This document shows, one piece after another, positions 35,576 to 45,341 of a DNA stretch of 64,000 bases. How positions within the stretch are numbered: the first letter of the stretch is position 1; the number at the start of each line of letters is the position of its first letter. The DNA is from Rhodococcus sp. SBT000017 (GTDB taxonomy: Bacteria; Actinomycetota; Actinomycetes; Mycobacteriales; Mycobacteriaceae): positions 620,001 to 684,000 of the forward strand of contig NZ_REFU01000002.1 in NCBI RefSeq assembly GCF_003688915.1, given 5' to 3'. A program made the position numbers and the translations under genes. The notes under the pieces were generated by a model. The model worked only from the letters and a program-made list of their open reading frames with translations. It did not search any database and was not told the origin of the DNA.

Positions 35576-35950
35576 GTCGGTCTGCGATGCACTCCAGGCT
35601 GCGATGACACCGCTGCCGGAGCACCTGCGCAGATCGGTGACCTGGGACCGCGGCGGAGCTTGCACGTCATGCGGAGTTGACCGCAGAAACCGGGATCCGT
35701 GTGTACTTCTGCGACCCGTACAGCCCCTGGCAGCAGGGAACGAACGAAAACACCAATGGATTGTTGCGACAATACTTTCCGAAGGGAACCGATCTCGCTC
35801 GATACCGTCGAAGTGACGTTCAGGCCGTGACGGATGCACTCAACAACCGCCCGCGCAAAACACTTGGGTGGCGAACCCCAGCGGAAGTGCTTGCAGAGCA
35901 GATGAACTCGGCTTCACGGCACTGTGTTGCGACGACAGGTTAAATCCGCC

Positions 35951-36137
35951 CTGACTGCCGGCATCGCTGTGATGGATGAGCCCTGAGCCGACGCGGTGTC
36001 CACCGTGATCTCGTCGCCGCAACGCCGTCTTCAGCGCCGTGGTGACCATCGCTGTGTCTTCGACCGTCGGCACGGCGAGGAGGCCTGCAAAATCCCGACA
36101 TTCCCGATTCTGTCGGTGTTCGACCACTCGCAAACTG
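35951..36137 (-). pseudogene. IS3-family OrfB fragment (outer copy, central part)
   Basis: MVTTALKTALRRRDHGGHRV followed by GLIHHSDAGSQ on the minus strand is the catalytic-core section of an IS3 transposase. It joins in frame to YTSIAF at 32,565 once the IS30 element is removed. Its upstream side is cut by the second IS3 element. Confidence 0.75.
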
Positions 36138-36164
36138 TGATCCGTCCCGGCATTTCCGGAGGGC

Positions 36165-37137
36165 TCACTGCGTGAGTGCCTCCTCCGGATTGAGGGTGCG
36201 CGTGCGATCGTAGTGGAGTTGCTCGGCGTGGTCGGGCGTGAGGTCGTGGCAGTAGCTGTGGGGGCGTTCGCGGTTGTAGAACGCGACCCACTGTGCGGTG
36301 GCCAACGACAATTCCGCGGCACCGGGGAAGCGAGGGCCGTTGTCGACGAGCTCATTCTTGTAGTCGGCGTTCACCGATTCGGCAAGGGCATTGTCGTAAC
36401 TGTCGCCGACCGTTCCGATCGACGCCGCGATGCCCTCCTGCGCCAAACGCTGCCCGAATGCGATCGCCGTGTACTGGGATCCAGCGCCACTGTGGTGGAT
36501 CAGATTACTCAAAGCAGTTACACCAGAACGTTTTCGGGAATCAATCGCGTTAGTGATGGCGGTGTCGACGAGGCTGGTGGTCATCTCCGATGCGACCTTC
36601 CACCCGACGATCTTCCGGGCGAACACATCGACGACGAACGCCGTGAACGCCCACCCCGACATCGTGCGGCATTAGGTGAAATCGGCGACCCACAGCCGGT
36701 TCGGTGCCACCGCGGTGAACCGGCGCTTCACCAGATCCTCGGCCCGCGGGTGGGTCGGATCGGCGACGGTGGTGCGGACCCGCTTTCTTTTTGAGCGCAC
36801 CGTGCCACCTCATTTCCCGCATTAGTCGTTCGACGGTACATCGAGCTACCTCGATACCGCTGCTGCGCAACATAATCCAGGTCTTCCGCGAACCGAGAAC
36901 CCGTGCGAGCGGTTGCCGCGTCCGGAGCATGTGAATGGCATCGATGACATGTGCATCGGACAGTATTCGGGCACACGGCACCCGAGTGACATGGTCGTAG
37001 TACGTGGACGGGGCGATGTGCATACCGTGCTCGGAGAGCACCGTGCACATCGAGTCGACACCCCAGACAAGACCATCGGCACCCACCCGGTTTCCCTGGT
37101 GAGTGCCGATGAAGTCCACAATTATCGGTGTGGCCGG
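36165..37137 (-). pseudogene. IS3-family OrfB transposase, frameshift and nonsense codon
   Basis: Recognisable parts are SEHGMHIAPSTYYDHVTRVP and VERLMREMRWHG in one frame, then FTAFVVDVFARKIVGWKVAS, GSQYTAIAFGQRLAQEG and SVNADYKNELVDNG in another. A frameshift follows GALKKK near 36,790, and an in-frame TAA replaces the tyrosine expected after VADFT. It should normally be made as an OrfAB fusion; this copy cannot. Confidence 0.85.
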
Positions 37138-37445
37138 TCGATTTCGGCCGCGAAAAAAGCTGACGCCGCCTTGAGTATCCCGTTGGCCCGTTTGAGTTCG
37201 GCGTTCTCCTGACGCAACTTCCTGATGACCTCGGCGTCGGCACGTAACTCGACAGTGCTGCCCGGGCCGTCGACGGGTACCTTCCGAACCCACTGACGAA
37301 CGGTCTCAGCGGCGCCCACACCGAGCAAATCCGCGGTCTTGCGCATCGCCGCCCACTCGGTATCGCCCTGCGCCACCAACCGAGCCACCATGTCGACGGC
37401 ATCCTTCTTCAACTCCGCCGAGTACCGCTTCGATCCTGCTGCCAT
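37122..37445 (-). CDS. IS3-family OrfA (HTH protein)
   Basis: A 107-residue protein with the IS3 OrfA HTH and leucine-zipper layout: KRYSAELKKDAVDMVARLVA, LLGVGAAETVRQWVRK and RQENAELKRANGILKAASAF. Intact, but the partner OrfB is broken. OrfA alone can act as a DNA-binding inhibitor of transposition in this family. Confidence 0.9.
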   Translation of the reverse strand: MAAGSKRYSAELKKDAVDMVARLVAQGDTEWAAMRKTADLLGVGAAETVRQWVRKVPVDGPGSTVELRADAEVIRKLRQENAELKRANGILKAASAFFAAEIDRPHR

Positions 37446-37645
37446 GAGGTTTCATCTTTCCCTGAGACGAACCCTCCGGAAACACCGGGACGGATCACTG
37501 ACCCGATCGAGGGGGCACCCGCCACCCGAAGAGATCACCCAACTCCTCACCGGCGTCGACCCCGCCGACATCTGCGACCGCGTCGAAGAATGAGTACCGT
37601 CCTGCATCTTGCTCTTCGTGGAACTCCTTCTGCGGAGCAGCCGTC

Positions 37646-38341
37646 TCATTCAGCTGGGCCATAGTCCTGAATCTGCCAGCCCTGGGCGGTTTTCGTCACG
37701 ACCACCTTCAACAATGTCGGCAGTTCACTCGGTTGTGGATTCTGCACGTTCTGCGTCTTCTGGCTCGCGAAGACCATCACCGTGTATTCTCCGTCGGCGT
37801 CACCGGTTTCACCGGTGACGCTGGTGGCCAGAACGCGTCCCGACGCCTGCACCTGGGCCTGCTGGATAATCTGGGTCAGCGTCGGCCGAACCTCGTCGTA
37901 CCGCTTGACTAGAGCCTCACCCGCGTCCTCTTTGACTGCCGCGAAAAAGGCGTCGGTGTTCTGGTAGCTGTAGGTCAGGGATCTGGTCGTGTAATCCGAG
38001 GCGGCCTTCGCCGCGGCGGCCCGTTGCGCGGCGTCGTTTTCCAATACCGACTTCGCTTCGTCGGCCTCGAGGTAGAGGTAGGCGAACACGCCGGCCAGCA
38101 CAGCGAGCACCACGATCACGGCCGAAACCACCACGGCACGTGATCGCGGCGATGCTGACCAGCGGTGCCCACCTGGCGAGGGGGGGTCGACGTCGCTGTC
38201 TCCAGCCCCAGCCGTGGCTACGGCGGACGCGGCTGGGGCGTTTTCGTCCATCAGTAGATCGCCATCCGGCGTCGCTGCGGCCGCGCTGTCCTCGACTTCA
38301 GTGGGCTCGGGGTGCGGTTTCGTTCGGTCGTCATTTGTCAT
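37646..38341 (-). CDS. Mce-associated membrane protein (second operon)
   Basis: A 231-residue protein. A long acidic, proline-containing cytoplasmic N-terminus (about residues 1-68) precedes one membrane segment (about 70-92) and an extracytoplasmic domain with YTTRSLTYSYQNTDAFFAAV and a C-terminal WQIQDYGPAE. This matches the Mce-associated protein family, which stabilises Mce complexes. It lies 48 bp after the last mce gene of the transposon-borne operon, mirroring the arrangement at the left window edge. Confidence 0.85.
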   Translation of the reverse strand: MTNDDRTKPHPEPTEVEDSAAAATPDGDLLMDENAPAASAVATAGAGDSDVDPPSPGGHRWSASPRSRAVVVSAVIVVLAVLAGVFAYLYLEADEAKSVLENDAAQRAAAAKAASDYTTRSLTYSYQNTDAFFAAVKEDAGEALVKRYDEVRPTLTQIIQQAQVQASGRVLATSVTGETGDADGEYTVMVFASQKTQNVQNPQPSELPTLLKVVVTKTAQGWQIQDYGPAE

Positions 38342-38389
38342 GTGGGACCTTCTGTGTAATAACGGTGACAGTCGCTTGCGGACGGGGCG

Positions 38390-39349
38390 TCACCGTAGTG
38401 GCGGCGACACGGTGACGGGGACCTCGGCGCGACCTGGTCGCGACGCCGGGAAAGTCCGGCCGAGGAGGTCGCCGATCGACCCGAAGTCGACGTATGTGTC
38501 GGCAACTTTCTCGGTCGCCGGTTTCACCGCCCGGGTGATCGTCAGCAGATCCGGCTGCAGGATCTGAATATAGCCGTTGAGCTTTTCCACAAGCTTCAAC
38601 ACGGGAGGCCACTTGTCGTACGAGGTGGTTGTGAACCTGATGAACGCCCGTTGAATCCGCGCCAGCCCGTTCACGGCGTCAGGGGTGCGTACAGATGCCG
38701 TACTGAGGACGTCCCCGGCATCGGCCAAGAGGCCGAGCAGGAACTCGGCGTTGTCTGCGGTCACCCGGACGGACCCATCTTTGCCGACGAAATCGACTAC
38801 ACGGTGCATCATGTCGCCGATCGTGTCGAGGTCGTCCTGCCGTCCGGCGACGGCCTCGGCGACGGTCTTGTTGATGGACTCGATCGATTCCGGGTCGAGC
38901 CCATCTGCCACTGCAGCCAACTTTGGCAACACCTGGGGAACCGATTGCGACACGTGCACCGCGTCCGCGGGCACCACGTCTCCGTTATCGAAGTACCCAC
39001 CGGTTGCCGTGCCCGCGGGCACGAAGTTGATGTACTGTTCCCCCGCGAGCGACAGATTCTGGATAGACATCTCGCTGTCCTGGGGGATCTTGTGGTCGGA
39101 ATCAATCGTCATCTCGACCTTAATTGCCGAATCCGCGACGTTGATCGAGGACACCTTTCCGACGGGTACCCCCCGCACCATCACCGGCGATGTGTCCAGC
39201 AGACCGCCTGAGCTGTCGATGATGGCGGTTAAGGAGTACTCGGAGCGGGTGGGGTTGATGTGTGCCACGCCGACGACGAGGTAGCCGAGCCCTACGACGA
39301 ACACGACGGCGAGAGCCAGTATCGATATGAGCGTGCTGCTGCGGTTCAC
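38390..39349 (-). CDS. mceF: Mce family protein F (second, transposon-borne operon)
   Basis: A 319-residue Mce protein: anchor at about residues 8-30, MlaD domain at about 38-112 (core VMVRGVPVGKVSSI), helical remainder. It is much shorter than the 415-residue mceF of the first operon because it has no C-terminal tail. The ATG overlaps the mceE stop (ATGA). It belongs to a complete permease-plus-six-Mce set inside the 43-kb element. Confidence 0.88.
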   Translation of the reverse strand: MNRSSTLISILALAVVFVVGLGYLVVGVAHINPTRSEYSLTAIIDSSGGLLDTSPVMVRGVPVGKVSSINVADSAIKVEMTIDSDHKIPQDSEMSIQNLSLAGEQYINFVPAGTATGGYFDNGDVVPADAVHVSQSVPQVLPKLAAVADGLDPESIESINKTVAEAVAGRQDDLDTIGDMMHRVVDFVGKDGSVRVTADNAEFLLGLLADAGDVLSTASVRTPDAVNGLARIQRAFIRFTTTSYDKWPPVLKLVEKLNGYIQILQPDLLTITRAVKPATEKVADTYVDFGSIGDLLGRTFPASRPGRAEVPVTVSPPLR

Positions 39350-40383
39350 GGCATCATTCCGATTGATCTCAACACGGTTACGAAGGATTCGGCGTCACGC
39401 CGCGCTAGGTCCCGACCATCGATGGAGATGTCCGAGAGGTTAATGTCGGGCGACCGCACGAATGGAATGAGTTTGTCGCGGATGACGCTCGTTGCCTGCT
39501 CCGTGACGGACTTCGAGTAGATGTCGGAGTTGGCGATCGAATCGATCACCGGGGCGATCCCGGCCACTGACTCCTTTATCCGTAAGTACTCCGGATCCAC
39601 GATCCTGCCCGCGGACACTGCGAAATCACGCAAGTTGGCGATGAGTAACGCGACCTCGATCAGGGAGTAGCCGAGGCCAGAAAAGTTGCGTCCGCCCTTG
39701 GTCAGCATCCGGTCGATTCCCGACGGATCGTCCAAGATCACTTTCAGAGTCTGATCCGCCGACCTCAACACTACGTCGAGTTTGTCGGTATTCGAGGAGA
39801 CCTCCGAGACGGTCTCCAGCGTTGTCTGGTATAGGGCGTCGAATTGCTGCAAGTCCTTGGGGAACGTGGTGTTCAATGTCGAGATCGCGGTGTGGATCTT
39901 GTCGAGCTCACCGCCCCCGAGGACATTCGACATCCCGCGCATGACGTCCTCGACATTTGCTGCCGGCTCGGTCCGTGCCAACGGGATCACCGAACCCGAC
40001 CGCAGCAAGGCACCCGTCGACGGCTCGGCTGGGGGAAGGATGGCAACGTAGATCTCACCAAGGAGAGTGTCCTGACGCAGCTCAGCCCGCGATTCCCCCG
40101 GCAGCTGAGTCGTGTTGTCGATGCGAGCTTTCACGACCGCATGCCCGTTCTCGTACGTGACATCTTCGACGAACCCGACGCTGATTCCCCCCGAGAGAAC
40201 TTTTGCGAGGGCAGGCAAGTTGAGTGCGCTGGTGAACTCCATCTGGATGTCGTAACCGTCCGCGTCGGAGGTCGCTATCGTCGGCGGATTGTCGGCGTTG
40301 ATCCCACACGATGTCACGAAAACTATCGTTGCCATCAGTGCGACCACCATGGGTCCGAGGCATGCGCGATTGACCGAGATCAT
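39346..40383 (-). CDS. mceE: Mce family lipoprotein E (second operon)
   Basis: A 345-residue protein with a clear lipoprotein signal ending in IVFVTSCG (cysteine at about residue 26), then the MlaD domain (about 45-120) with LSGGISVGFVEDV and a helical C-terminal half. The ATG overlaps the mceD stop (TGATG). It is the lipid-anchored subunit of the second importer and is about 90 residues shorter than its chromosomal counterpart. Confidence 0.88.
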   Translation of the reverse strand: MISVNRACLGPMVVALMATIVFVTSCGINADNPPTIATSDADGYDIQMEFTSALNLPALAKVLSGGISVGFVEDVTYENGHAVVKARIDNTTQLPGESRAELRQDTLLGEIYVAILPPAEPSTGALLRSGSVIPLARTEPAANVEDVMRGMSNVLGGGELDKIHTAISTLNTTFPKDLQQFDALYQTTLETVSEVSSNTDKLDVVLRSADQTLKVILDDPSGIDRMLTKGGRNFSGLGYSLIEVALLIANLRDFAVSAGRIVDPEYLRIKESVAGIAPVIDSIANSDIYSKSVTEQATSVIRDKLIPFVRSPDINLSDISIDGRDLARRDAESFVTVLRSIGMMP

Positions 40384-41432
40384 CAGGCCCCTCCCCCCAT
40401 CATCCCTGCGATCGTCCTCGATACATCGCTGGACCCGCAGACTCCGTTTGCCACCGGCGCGGCGCAGCCACCGACCAGGCTTCGCAAAGGCAGCGACACT
40501 GCGAACGCCTGCACAATTGACTTGGCATCGGGGTGTTTCACGATGAGGTCTGCCGTGCGGGCTGCGATCGCTACCACCATGTCCGGCTGCTCTCCCATGT
40601 CGGCGATGAGCGGAACGGCAGCATCACCGATCGCGAATATCGGGGGACCGAAATCTGTTGCGAACCTCGAGAGGATCGGAACGAACGTCCCCGCGTACTC
40701 GACTGCCGAGCCGAAGGTCTGGCCGAACGCGATGATGACCTCGATGGCACCTACGAAGTTGTCGAAGAGGGCGGTCACCTCTTTGTCGTTCTCGGTTGCC
40801 ACCCCCGTCAGTGCGGCGAGGTTCCCGACGATGCTGCGAATCTGCATATCCCGCTTTGCCGGGTCGTCGATGAGCGTGGCTGAGTCCTTGATGATCCCGG
40901 CCACGTCACCCTGCGTTCCTTCTAGATTGCGGGAGACGAGCTCGAGGGACTGCAAGATCGCGTCGGTGTTCCTGCCGTTGTCCTTGACCAGGTCCTCGGA
41001 CAAGTTGCTGATCGAGTCGAGCGTCTGACTGATTCCCAGCGGGGTTCTCGTCTTACTCAACGGAATGCACTGATCCGTCTCGTATCGGGCTCCATCAGAG
41101 TACGGCTTGGTGAACTCGATTTGACGTTCGGTCACGATGGATGTCGACACCAGAGTCGCGCCGACGTCGGCGGGCAGCGGAACGCTCTTGTCGATCCGCA
41201 TGTCGATCCTTACACCGGACTGATCACTATTCTGGTGCACCCCGACGACGCTGCCTATCTTCTTGCCGAGCATGGCTACTGTGTTGCCTTCGAAGAGGCC
41301 CGATGCGTCGGTGAACTCGGCACACAGGGAGCGCGTGTCGTCGGACACCCTCCCCCCTATTTCCACACTAGCGACCACCACAACCACCACGGCGATCAGG
41401 AGCAACAGTCTTCGGATCCATGTAGTCAACAT
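40383..41432 (-). CDS. mceD: Mce family protein D (second operon)
   Basis: A 349-residue protein. A strongly hydrophobic anchor (about residues 7-24, rich in valine) is followed by a divergent MlaD domain (VAMLGKKIGSVVGV) and a helical region. A C-terminal pair of cysteines (GGCAAPVANGVCG) may form a disulphide. It overlaps mceC by seven bases. Membership is clear from order, topology and the MlaD core. Confidence 0.87.
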   Translation of the reverse strand: MLTTWIRRLLLLIAVVVVVVASVEIGGRVSDDTRSLCAEFTDASGLFEGNTVAMLGKKIGSVVGVHQNSDQSGVRIDMRIDKSVPLPADVGATLVSTSIVTERQIEFTKPYSDGARYETDQCIPLSKTRTPLGISQTLDSISNLSEDLVKDNGRNTDAILQSLELVSRNLEGTQGDVAGIIKDSATLIDDPAKRDMQIRSIVGNLAALTGVATENDKEVTALFDNFVGAIEVIIAFGQTFGSAVEYAGTFVPILSRFATDFGPPIFAIGDAAVPLIADMGEQPDMVVAIAARTADLIVKHPDAKSIVQAFAVSLPLRSLVGGCAAPVANGVCGSSDVSRTIAGMMGGGA

Positions 41433-42421
41433 TTGTCGTCACCACTCGGAATGCACACACGAACCTCTGGTTCTGTGGTAGTCGACGCACCGACCGGCGC
41501 CTGGAGGAGGACGCCGAGGCGCTGAGTGATCTGATCAACCTGGGCCAGGGCATCGGAGTAGCCTGGCAGCTCTGACGACACCTTGTCGAGGAGCGTCTTG
41601 TATTGTTGGACAGACGGTTCGATTCCATCGCTGTAAGCCACGAGCGGCCTCGTGAGAAGTTTGAACAGACGACTGAGAAGGTCGAACCCGCCGCGGACGT
41701 TATCGATATCAGGTCCCAGCGTACTGGCAAGGAAGCTGAGTTGACGGAGAAAGTCGACCAGCACCTGTTTTTGATCGGCGAAAGCGTGGACGTATTCATC
41801 GGATAGAGCGACCGCTTTGTCGAGCTGACCGTACTGTCGCTCTAAGAGTTCCATCAAACTGCTGGTGTTCCTCAGTGCGTCGGGAATGTTTGTGTTGCCG
41901 TCGGAGAACGCATTCTGCAGCAGCGACGCAGTCTGACGGAGATCGACGCCCTTTACATCGCGGAACACCGGCGTCGTCGTCTCGAGCGTGTCCGAAATGT
42001 CGTAAGTACTCGATGTCTGAACAAGGGGGATCGCCCCCGACAGCGAGGTCGGTCCTGACCCTGGGTCCAGATCGAGAACTCGCCCGCCGATCGGCGTGAT
42101 CAGGCGAACCGCTGCGGTGGCATCCGAACGGACTGGCACTGAGTCGTCGAGTCGAAATTCGACTGTGATAAACGTTCCCGCGAGGTCCACCGACGACACC
42201 GTTCCCTGTCTTATCCCCGCTATACGCACCTGATCACCCGACTCCAGCCCTCCGGTGTTGACCAGTTGAGCCGAGTACACCTTTTGGCCGGGCGGTGCGA
42301 TATACACGGTCCCGGCGATTACCAGACCGACCACCACGGTCACCACCACCACAGCGGCGACGATGAGGTCGCGTCTGCGTTCGGACTGGTGATGCGGTCG
42401 ATTTCGACTGAACAACCTCAC
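41426..42421 (-). CDS. mceC: Mce family protein C (second operon)
   Basis: A 331-residue Mce protein: basic N-terminus (RNRPHHQSERRRD), anchor at about residues 18-42, MlaD domain at about 48-125 (core VRIAGIRQGTVSSV), helical region, and a short C-terminus with two cysteines. The GTG start overlaps the mceB stop. It is part of the second lipid-tube set. Confidence 0.88.
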   Translation of the reverse strand: MRLFSRNRPHHQSERRRDLIVAAVVVVTVVVGLVIAGTVYIAPPGQKVYSAQLVNTGGLESGDQVRIAGIRQGTVSSVDLAGTFITVEFRLDDSVPVRSDATAAVRLITPIGGRVLDLDPGSGPTSLSGAIPLVQTSSTYDISDTLETTTPVFRDVKGVDLRQTASLLQNAFSDGNTNIPDALRNTSSLMELLERQYGQLDKAVALSDEYVHAFADQKQVLVDFLRQLSFLASTLGPDIDNVRGGFDLLSRLFKLLTRPLVAYSDGIEPSVQQYKTLLDKVSSELPGYSDALAQVDQITQRLGVLLQAPVGASTTTEPEVRVCIPSGDDKC

Positions 42422-43425
42422 TTACACACCACCAATCGTTGCCCCATAAGCGCAATCGTGGCTGTATCCGGCAGGGGCAGAAGGCCTTTCGAACATCGTG
42501 CCTCACTCGGCGTGGAATTCGTCGAAGCGTTCAGCGAGTCCATAAGGGGCTTGAGCAGTACCGCGCCATTCAGCAGCCCCTCCAACTCCCCGGGTTCTCG
42601 CGCCAGACGCTGATAGATCGTCGCGAAACTCTGGTCGTACGTTGAGTCAAGTTGCTCCCCGGCGATGACAGTTTTCTCCATGGACCGGTTGACCTCGCCC
42701 AGCGACTCCCGCAACCGGTCACTCACGCGGCTGAAGGCGTCGACGATCGATCCCAGCTGGTCGACGAGTTCGACCAGCTGCGCCGAGCGGCCTTCGAGTT
42801 GGTCGGAGACCTGGCCGAGACTCGTCACGATATTCGTGATGATCTCAGACCGCTGGTCCCCGTAGGCGGTGATGTTGGCGACCTGCTCCAGAACAGGCGA
42901 TATACCCCTCCCATCACCTTGAGCAACGCGCAACAAGTTGGACTGCAGTTCATTGATCTCGTCGGCGTTAAGCGTGTCGAACACCGGCTTGAACCCGTTG
43001 AACAAGGTGGACACATCAAATGAGGGAACGGTCTTGTCGAGTGCCACCTGTGTGAGCGCCGCCCCCTGTGTCTTTCCCTGTGCCGCACCGATCAATTCGA
43101 CATATCGCTGTCCGAGAAGATTCTGATAACGCACGGCGGCGGTGGTGCTCGACGTGATCGCGACGTCGTTGTTCAGTTGGAAATGAACGACCGCGGTGGG
43201 CCCTTTCAGGCCGATCGCCGTCACATAACCGACCTTTACTCCCGCCAAACGCACACCGTCGCGAGGCTTGAGCCCAGATGCATCGGAGAAGACCGCAGAC
43301 CGTTCAGAACTCGCTCCGTCCGAGCTGGGTTCGAGGATGGCGATGATCACGTAGGTGAGAACGCCGATGACTGCGGCGAACGCGACGATCTTGACGATGG
43401 TGGGAATTAACGACTTGAGCTTCAT
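42418..43425 (-). CDS. mceB: Mce family protein B (second operon)
   Basis: A 335-residue Mce protein: anchor at about residues 8-30, MlaD domain at about 40-118 (core VRLAGVKVGYVTAI), then helices and a C-terminal pair of cysteines (SEARCSKG and VVCK). It overlaps both neighbours by four bases. Clearly homologous in layout to mceB of the first operon, but diverged along its length. Confidence 0.88.
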   Translation of the reverse strand: MKLKSLIPTIVKIVAFAAVIGVLTYVIIAILEPSSDGASSERSAVFSDASGLKPRDGVRLAGVKVGYVTAIGLKGPTAVVHFQLNNDVAITSSTTAAVRYQNLLGQRYVELIGAAQGKTQGAALTQVALDKTVPSFDVSTLFNGFKPVFDTLNADEINELQSNLLRVAQGDGRGISPVLEQVANITAYGDQRSEIITNIVTSLGQVSDQLEGRSAQLVELVDQLGSIVDAFSRVSDRLRESLGEVNRSMEKTVIAGEQLDSTYDQSFATIYQRLAREPGELEGLLNGAVLLKPLMDSLNASTNSTPSEARCSKGLLPLPDTATIALMGQRLVVCK

Positions 43426-44459
43426 CTTCTTGGTCCTCCTGCTGCAAGCGCGCTCTGCAGCGCAGGTGACGTCTGCACTACCAGGGCGACCTGAAGTTGT
43501 ACTCGCTCGCCGACTTGCGGCGTGGCGTTGTCGATGCTGTCCAGGATCTGCGGGATGGTGTAAATGGTCTGCGCGAGTCCCGATGCCGATCTGGCGACCG
43601 GCCTCGCCAGATCGAGGCCGACGTCCAGTACCGAACTCAACGCCGGGTAGTTTTCGCTCAACAGTCCTCCCAGTCCCCCGAACAGAACCTCGCCGGTGCT
43701 GTTGAGGTTGCCTGTGGCCTGATTGATGGCCTCGTCGGTGGCGAAGAAGTCAGCGACGTCGACGTTTATGAGGATGCCCGGAACGAACGGCGTCATGAAG
43801 TCGGCAACGCCCTGGGACAGGTCTGCCGCGATCGCCAAATCCTGGCCCACTGGCCGCTGTTGAACGTCCCGAGTGAGCTGCGCGATCTGGAACATGAGCT
43901 GGCCGGCATCGGCAAACGTTTGGGAATCATCGACGACAAACTTCACCACAGAATTGAACGCCGGCTGATCGAGAGCATCGACCAGCTTCGAGAGTTTTCG
44001 AATCAGGGTCGATACCGAAGTGTGTTCGGACTGCAGCTTGCTCACATAGACGCTGCCGCCATCACGGATGAGGACTCCCCGCCCGGGGTCGACAATCTCC
44101 AGTGCCGTCGGCCCCAGCGCGCTGGCGGACGTGTAATTCACGGCCATGCCCTGACGCAACCGGATGTCGTCGTTCACTCCGGTGAGCTCGATTTTCACAT
44201 TTACACTTTGGTCGCGCCCCGACACCGAGGACACCTTGCCCACCGTGAAGCCCCGATACTTCACCTCCGATCCGCCCTTCAACCCGTCACCAACCGCGTC
44301 GGTGGTGATCGTCACTGTCGTGTTGTCTTCATATTTTCCGGTCGCGTTGCCCGCCAGAAGATAGCCGGCAACCGTCACTACGACGAGAACCCCGATCCCG
44401 CGCAGGGTCAAGTTCGCCAGTGAGGGCGCGCGTCCTGATGGATCTTGAAATACAGCCAC
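43422..44459 (-). CDS. mceA: Mce family protein A (second operon)
   Basis: A 345-residue Mce protein. I start it at the GTG at 44,459, which has AGGAG five bases upstream; an upstream in-frame ATG at 44,504 would overlap the permease gene. Anchor at about residues 18-38, MlaD domain at about 48-125 (core VKYRGFTVGKVSSV), then helices. It lacks the proline/glycine-rich tail seen in the first operon's mceA. Confidence 0.87.
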   Translation of the reverse strand: MAVFQDPSGRAPSLANLTLRGIGVLVVVTVAGYLLAGNATGKYEDNTTVTITTDAVGDGLKGGSEVKYRGFTVGKVSSVSGRDQSVNVKIELTGVNDDIRLRQGMAVNYTSASALGPTALEIVDPGRGVLIRDGGSVYVSKLQSEHTSVSTLIRKLSKLVDALDQPAFNSVVKFVVDDSQTFADAGQLMFQIAQLTRDVQQRPVGQDLAIAADLSQGVADFMTPFVPGILINVDVADFFATDEAINQATGNLNSTGEVLFGGLGGLLSENYPALSSVLDVGLDLARPVARSASGLAQTIYTIPQILDSIDNATPQVGERVQLQVALVVQTSPALQSALAAGGPRR

Positions 44460-44467
44460 TTGAACTC

Positions 44468-45331
44468 CTAGCCCGAAATCTTGACGCCCGAATCGAAACC
44501 CCACATCAACAGGGTTAAGATCATGTCCTCCACGACGATGATGATGAGACTGCTGCGGATCGCTCGACCAGACGCGCGGCCGACGCCTTCTGCTCCGCCG
44601 CTGGCGTAGTAACCCTGGTAGCTGTGGATGATGACGACCGACACCACGAAAACGAGGACCTTGATTACTGAGAACGCCAAATCCTGCGGTTTGAGGAACG
44701 CATCGAAATAGAAGTCATAGGTGCCACCCGACTGGCCGTGTAAAAGGATGACGACCAGCTTGGCCGCGCCGAAACTGAGTATCAGCGTTACGATGTAGAG
44801 GGGGATGATGGTAGTGATCGCCGCGACCACACGCGTGCTGACGATGTACGGAATCGGCCGCACCGCCATCGACTCGAGCGCATCGATCTCTTCGGCGATA
44901 CGCATCGAACCTATTTCCGCAGTGAGGCGACAGCCGGCCTGGGCTGCGAAACCGATCGCGGCGATCATCGGTGCCAACTCTCGAGTGTTGGCGTATGACG
45001 AAATGAATCCCGTAAGAGACCCCATCCCGACCAGGTCTAGCGAGGCGTAGCCCTGGATGCCGATGGACGCCCCGACAGCCATTCCGAGAATCACAAGCAC
45101 GATCGCGGTACCCCCGCCGACCAGTACAGCGCCTCGTCCCCAGGCAAACTCCTGTATGAATAAAAACGTCTGTCGTCGATAGGTGGTTGCGACGTGCCGA
45201 ATTCCGGCGACGGTGTCGATGGTGAATGTTGTAATGTGCCCGAGCTGCGCGGGGACCTCAGCGAGGGGTGTCACAGCACGCACGATCGGACGAGTAACAA
45301 AACTATAACGGGTGGATGGTACTGCGGTCAC
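44468..45331 (-). CDS. yrbEB: YrbE/MlaE-type permease B (second operon)
   Basis: A 287-residue MlaE-family permease with about five membrane segments and the ATPase-docking block EEIDALESMAVRPIPYIVST. A conserved HSYQGYYASGGAEGVGRA loop lies near the C-terminus. It follows its partner permease by 10 bp. No ATPase gene is linked to it on the element, so it must share one encoded elsewhere. Confidence 0.9.
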   Translation of the reverse strand: MTAVPSTRYSFVTRPIVRAVTPLAEVPAQLGHITTFTIDTVAGIRHVATTYRRQTFLFIQEFAWGRGAVLVGGGTAIVLVILGMAVGASIGIQGYASLDLVGMGSLTGFISSYANTRELAPMIAAIGFAAQAGCRLTAEIGSMRIAEEIDALESMAVRPIPYIVSTRVVAAITTIIPLYIVTLILSFGAAKLVVILLHGQSGGTYDFYFDAFLKPQDLAFSVIKVLVFVVSVVIIHSYQGYYASGGAEGVGRASGRAIRSSLIIIVVEDMILTLLMWGFDSGVKISG

Positions 45332-45341
45332 GTGTTCTCCG

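Larger units (their letters stand above)
32600..35943 (+). pseudogene. IS30-family transposase, frameshifted and split
   Basis: The first part runs 32,600-33,638 and the last part 35,576-35,943. Excising the IS481 element with one copy of GTCGG restores the reading GYGSESVCDALQAAMTPLPE across the junction. A one-base loss after GRYLTFT and later frame changes show the gene was already broken. Confidence 0.8.
32566..35950 (+). mobile_element. IS30-family element, interrupted by an IS481 element
   Basis: It has related ends (GTTCAACCGGTCGACGCAAC at the left, the reverse complement of a similar sequence at the right) and flanking CTGA at 32,562-32,565 and 35,951-35,954. Removing it rejoins an IS3 coding sequence (AGSQ to YTSIAF). 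The transposase segments include SGVIRDENGEVVGPF, TPGHWEGGLIIGLGRSTVGT and SPWQQGTNENTNGLLRQYFP, with a frameshift near 32,860 and more later. The IS481 insertion at 33,639 splits it. Confidence 0.8.
36138..37497 (-). mobile_element. IS3-family insertion sequence with 3-bp duplication
   Basis: Ends TGATCCGTCCCGG and TTTCCGGAGGG occur at both termini as an inverted repeat (36,138-36,164 and 37,469-37,497). The flanks carry CTG on each side (36,135-36,137 and 37,498-37,500). It contains orfA and a damaged orfB on the minus strand. Confidence 0.85.

Noticed and set aside
37339..37593. Plus-strand open frame ending GVDPADICDRVEE
   Set aside because: It crosses the IS3 terminal repeat and is antisense to orfA for half its length; the remainder is too short to assign.
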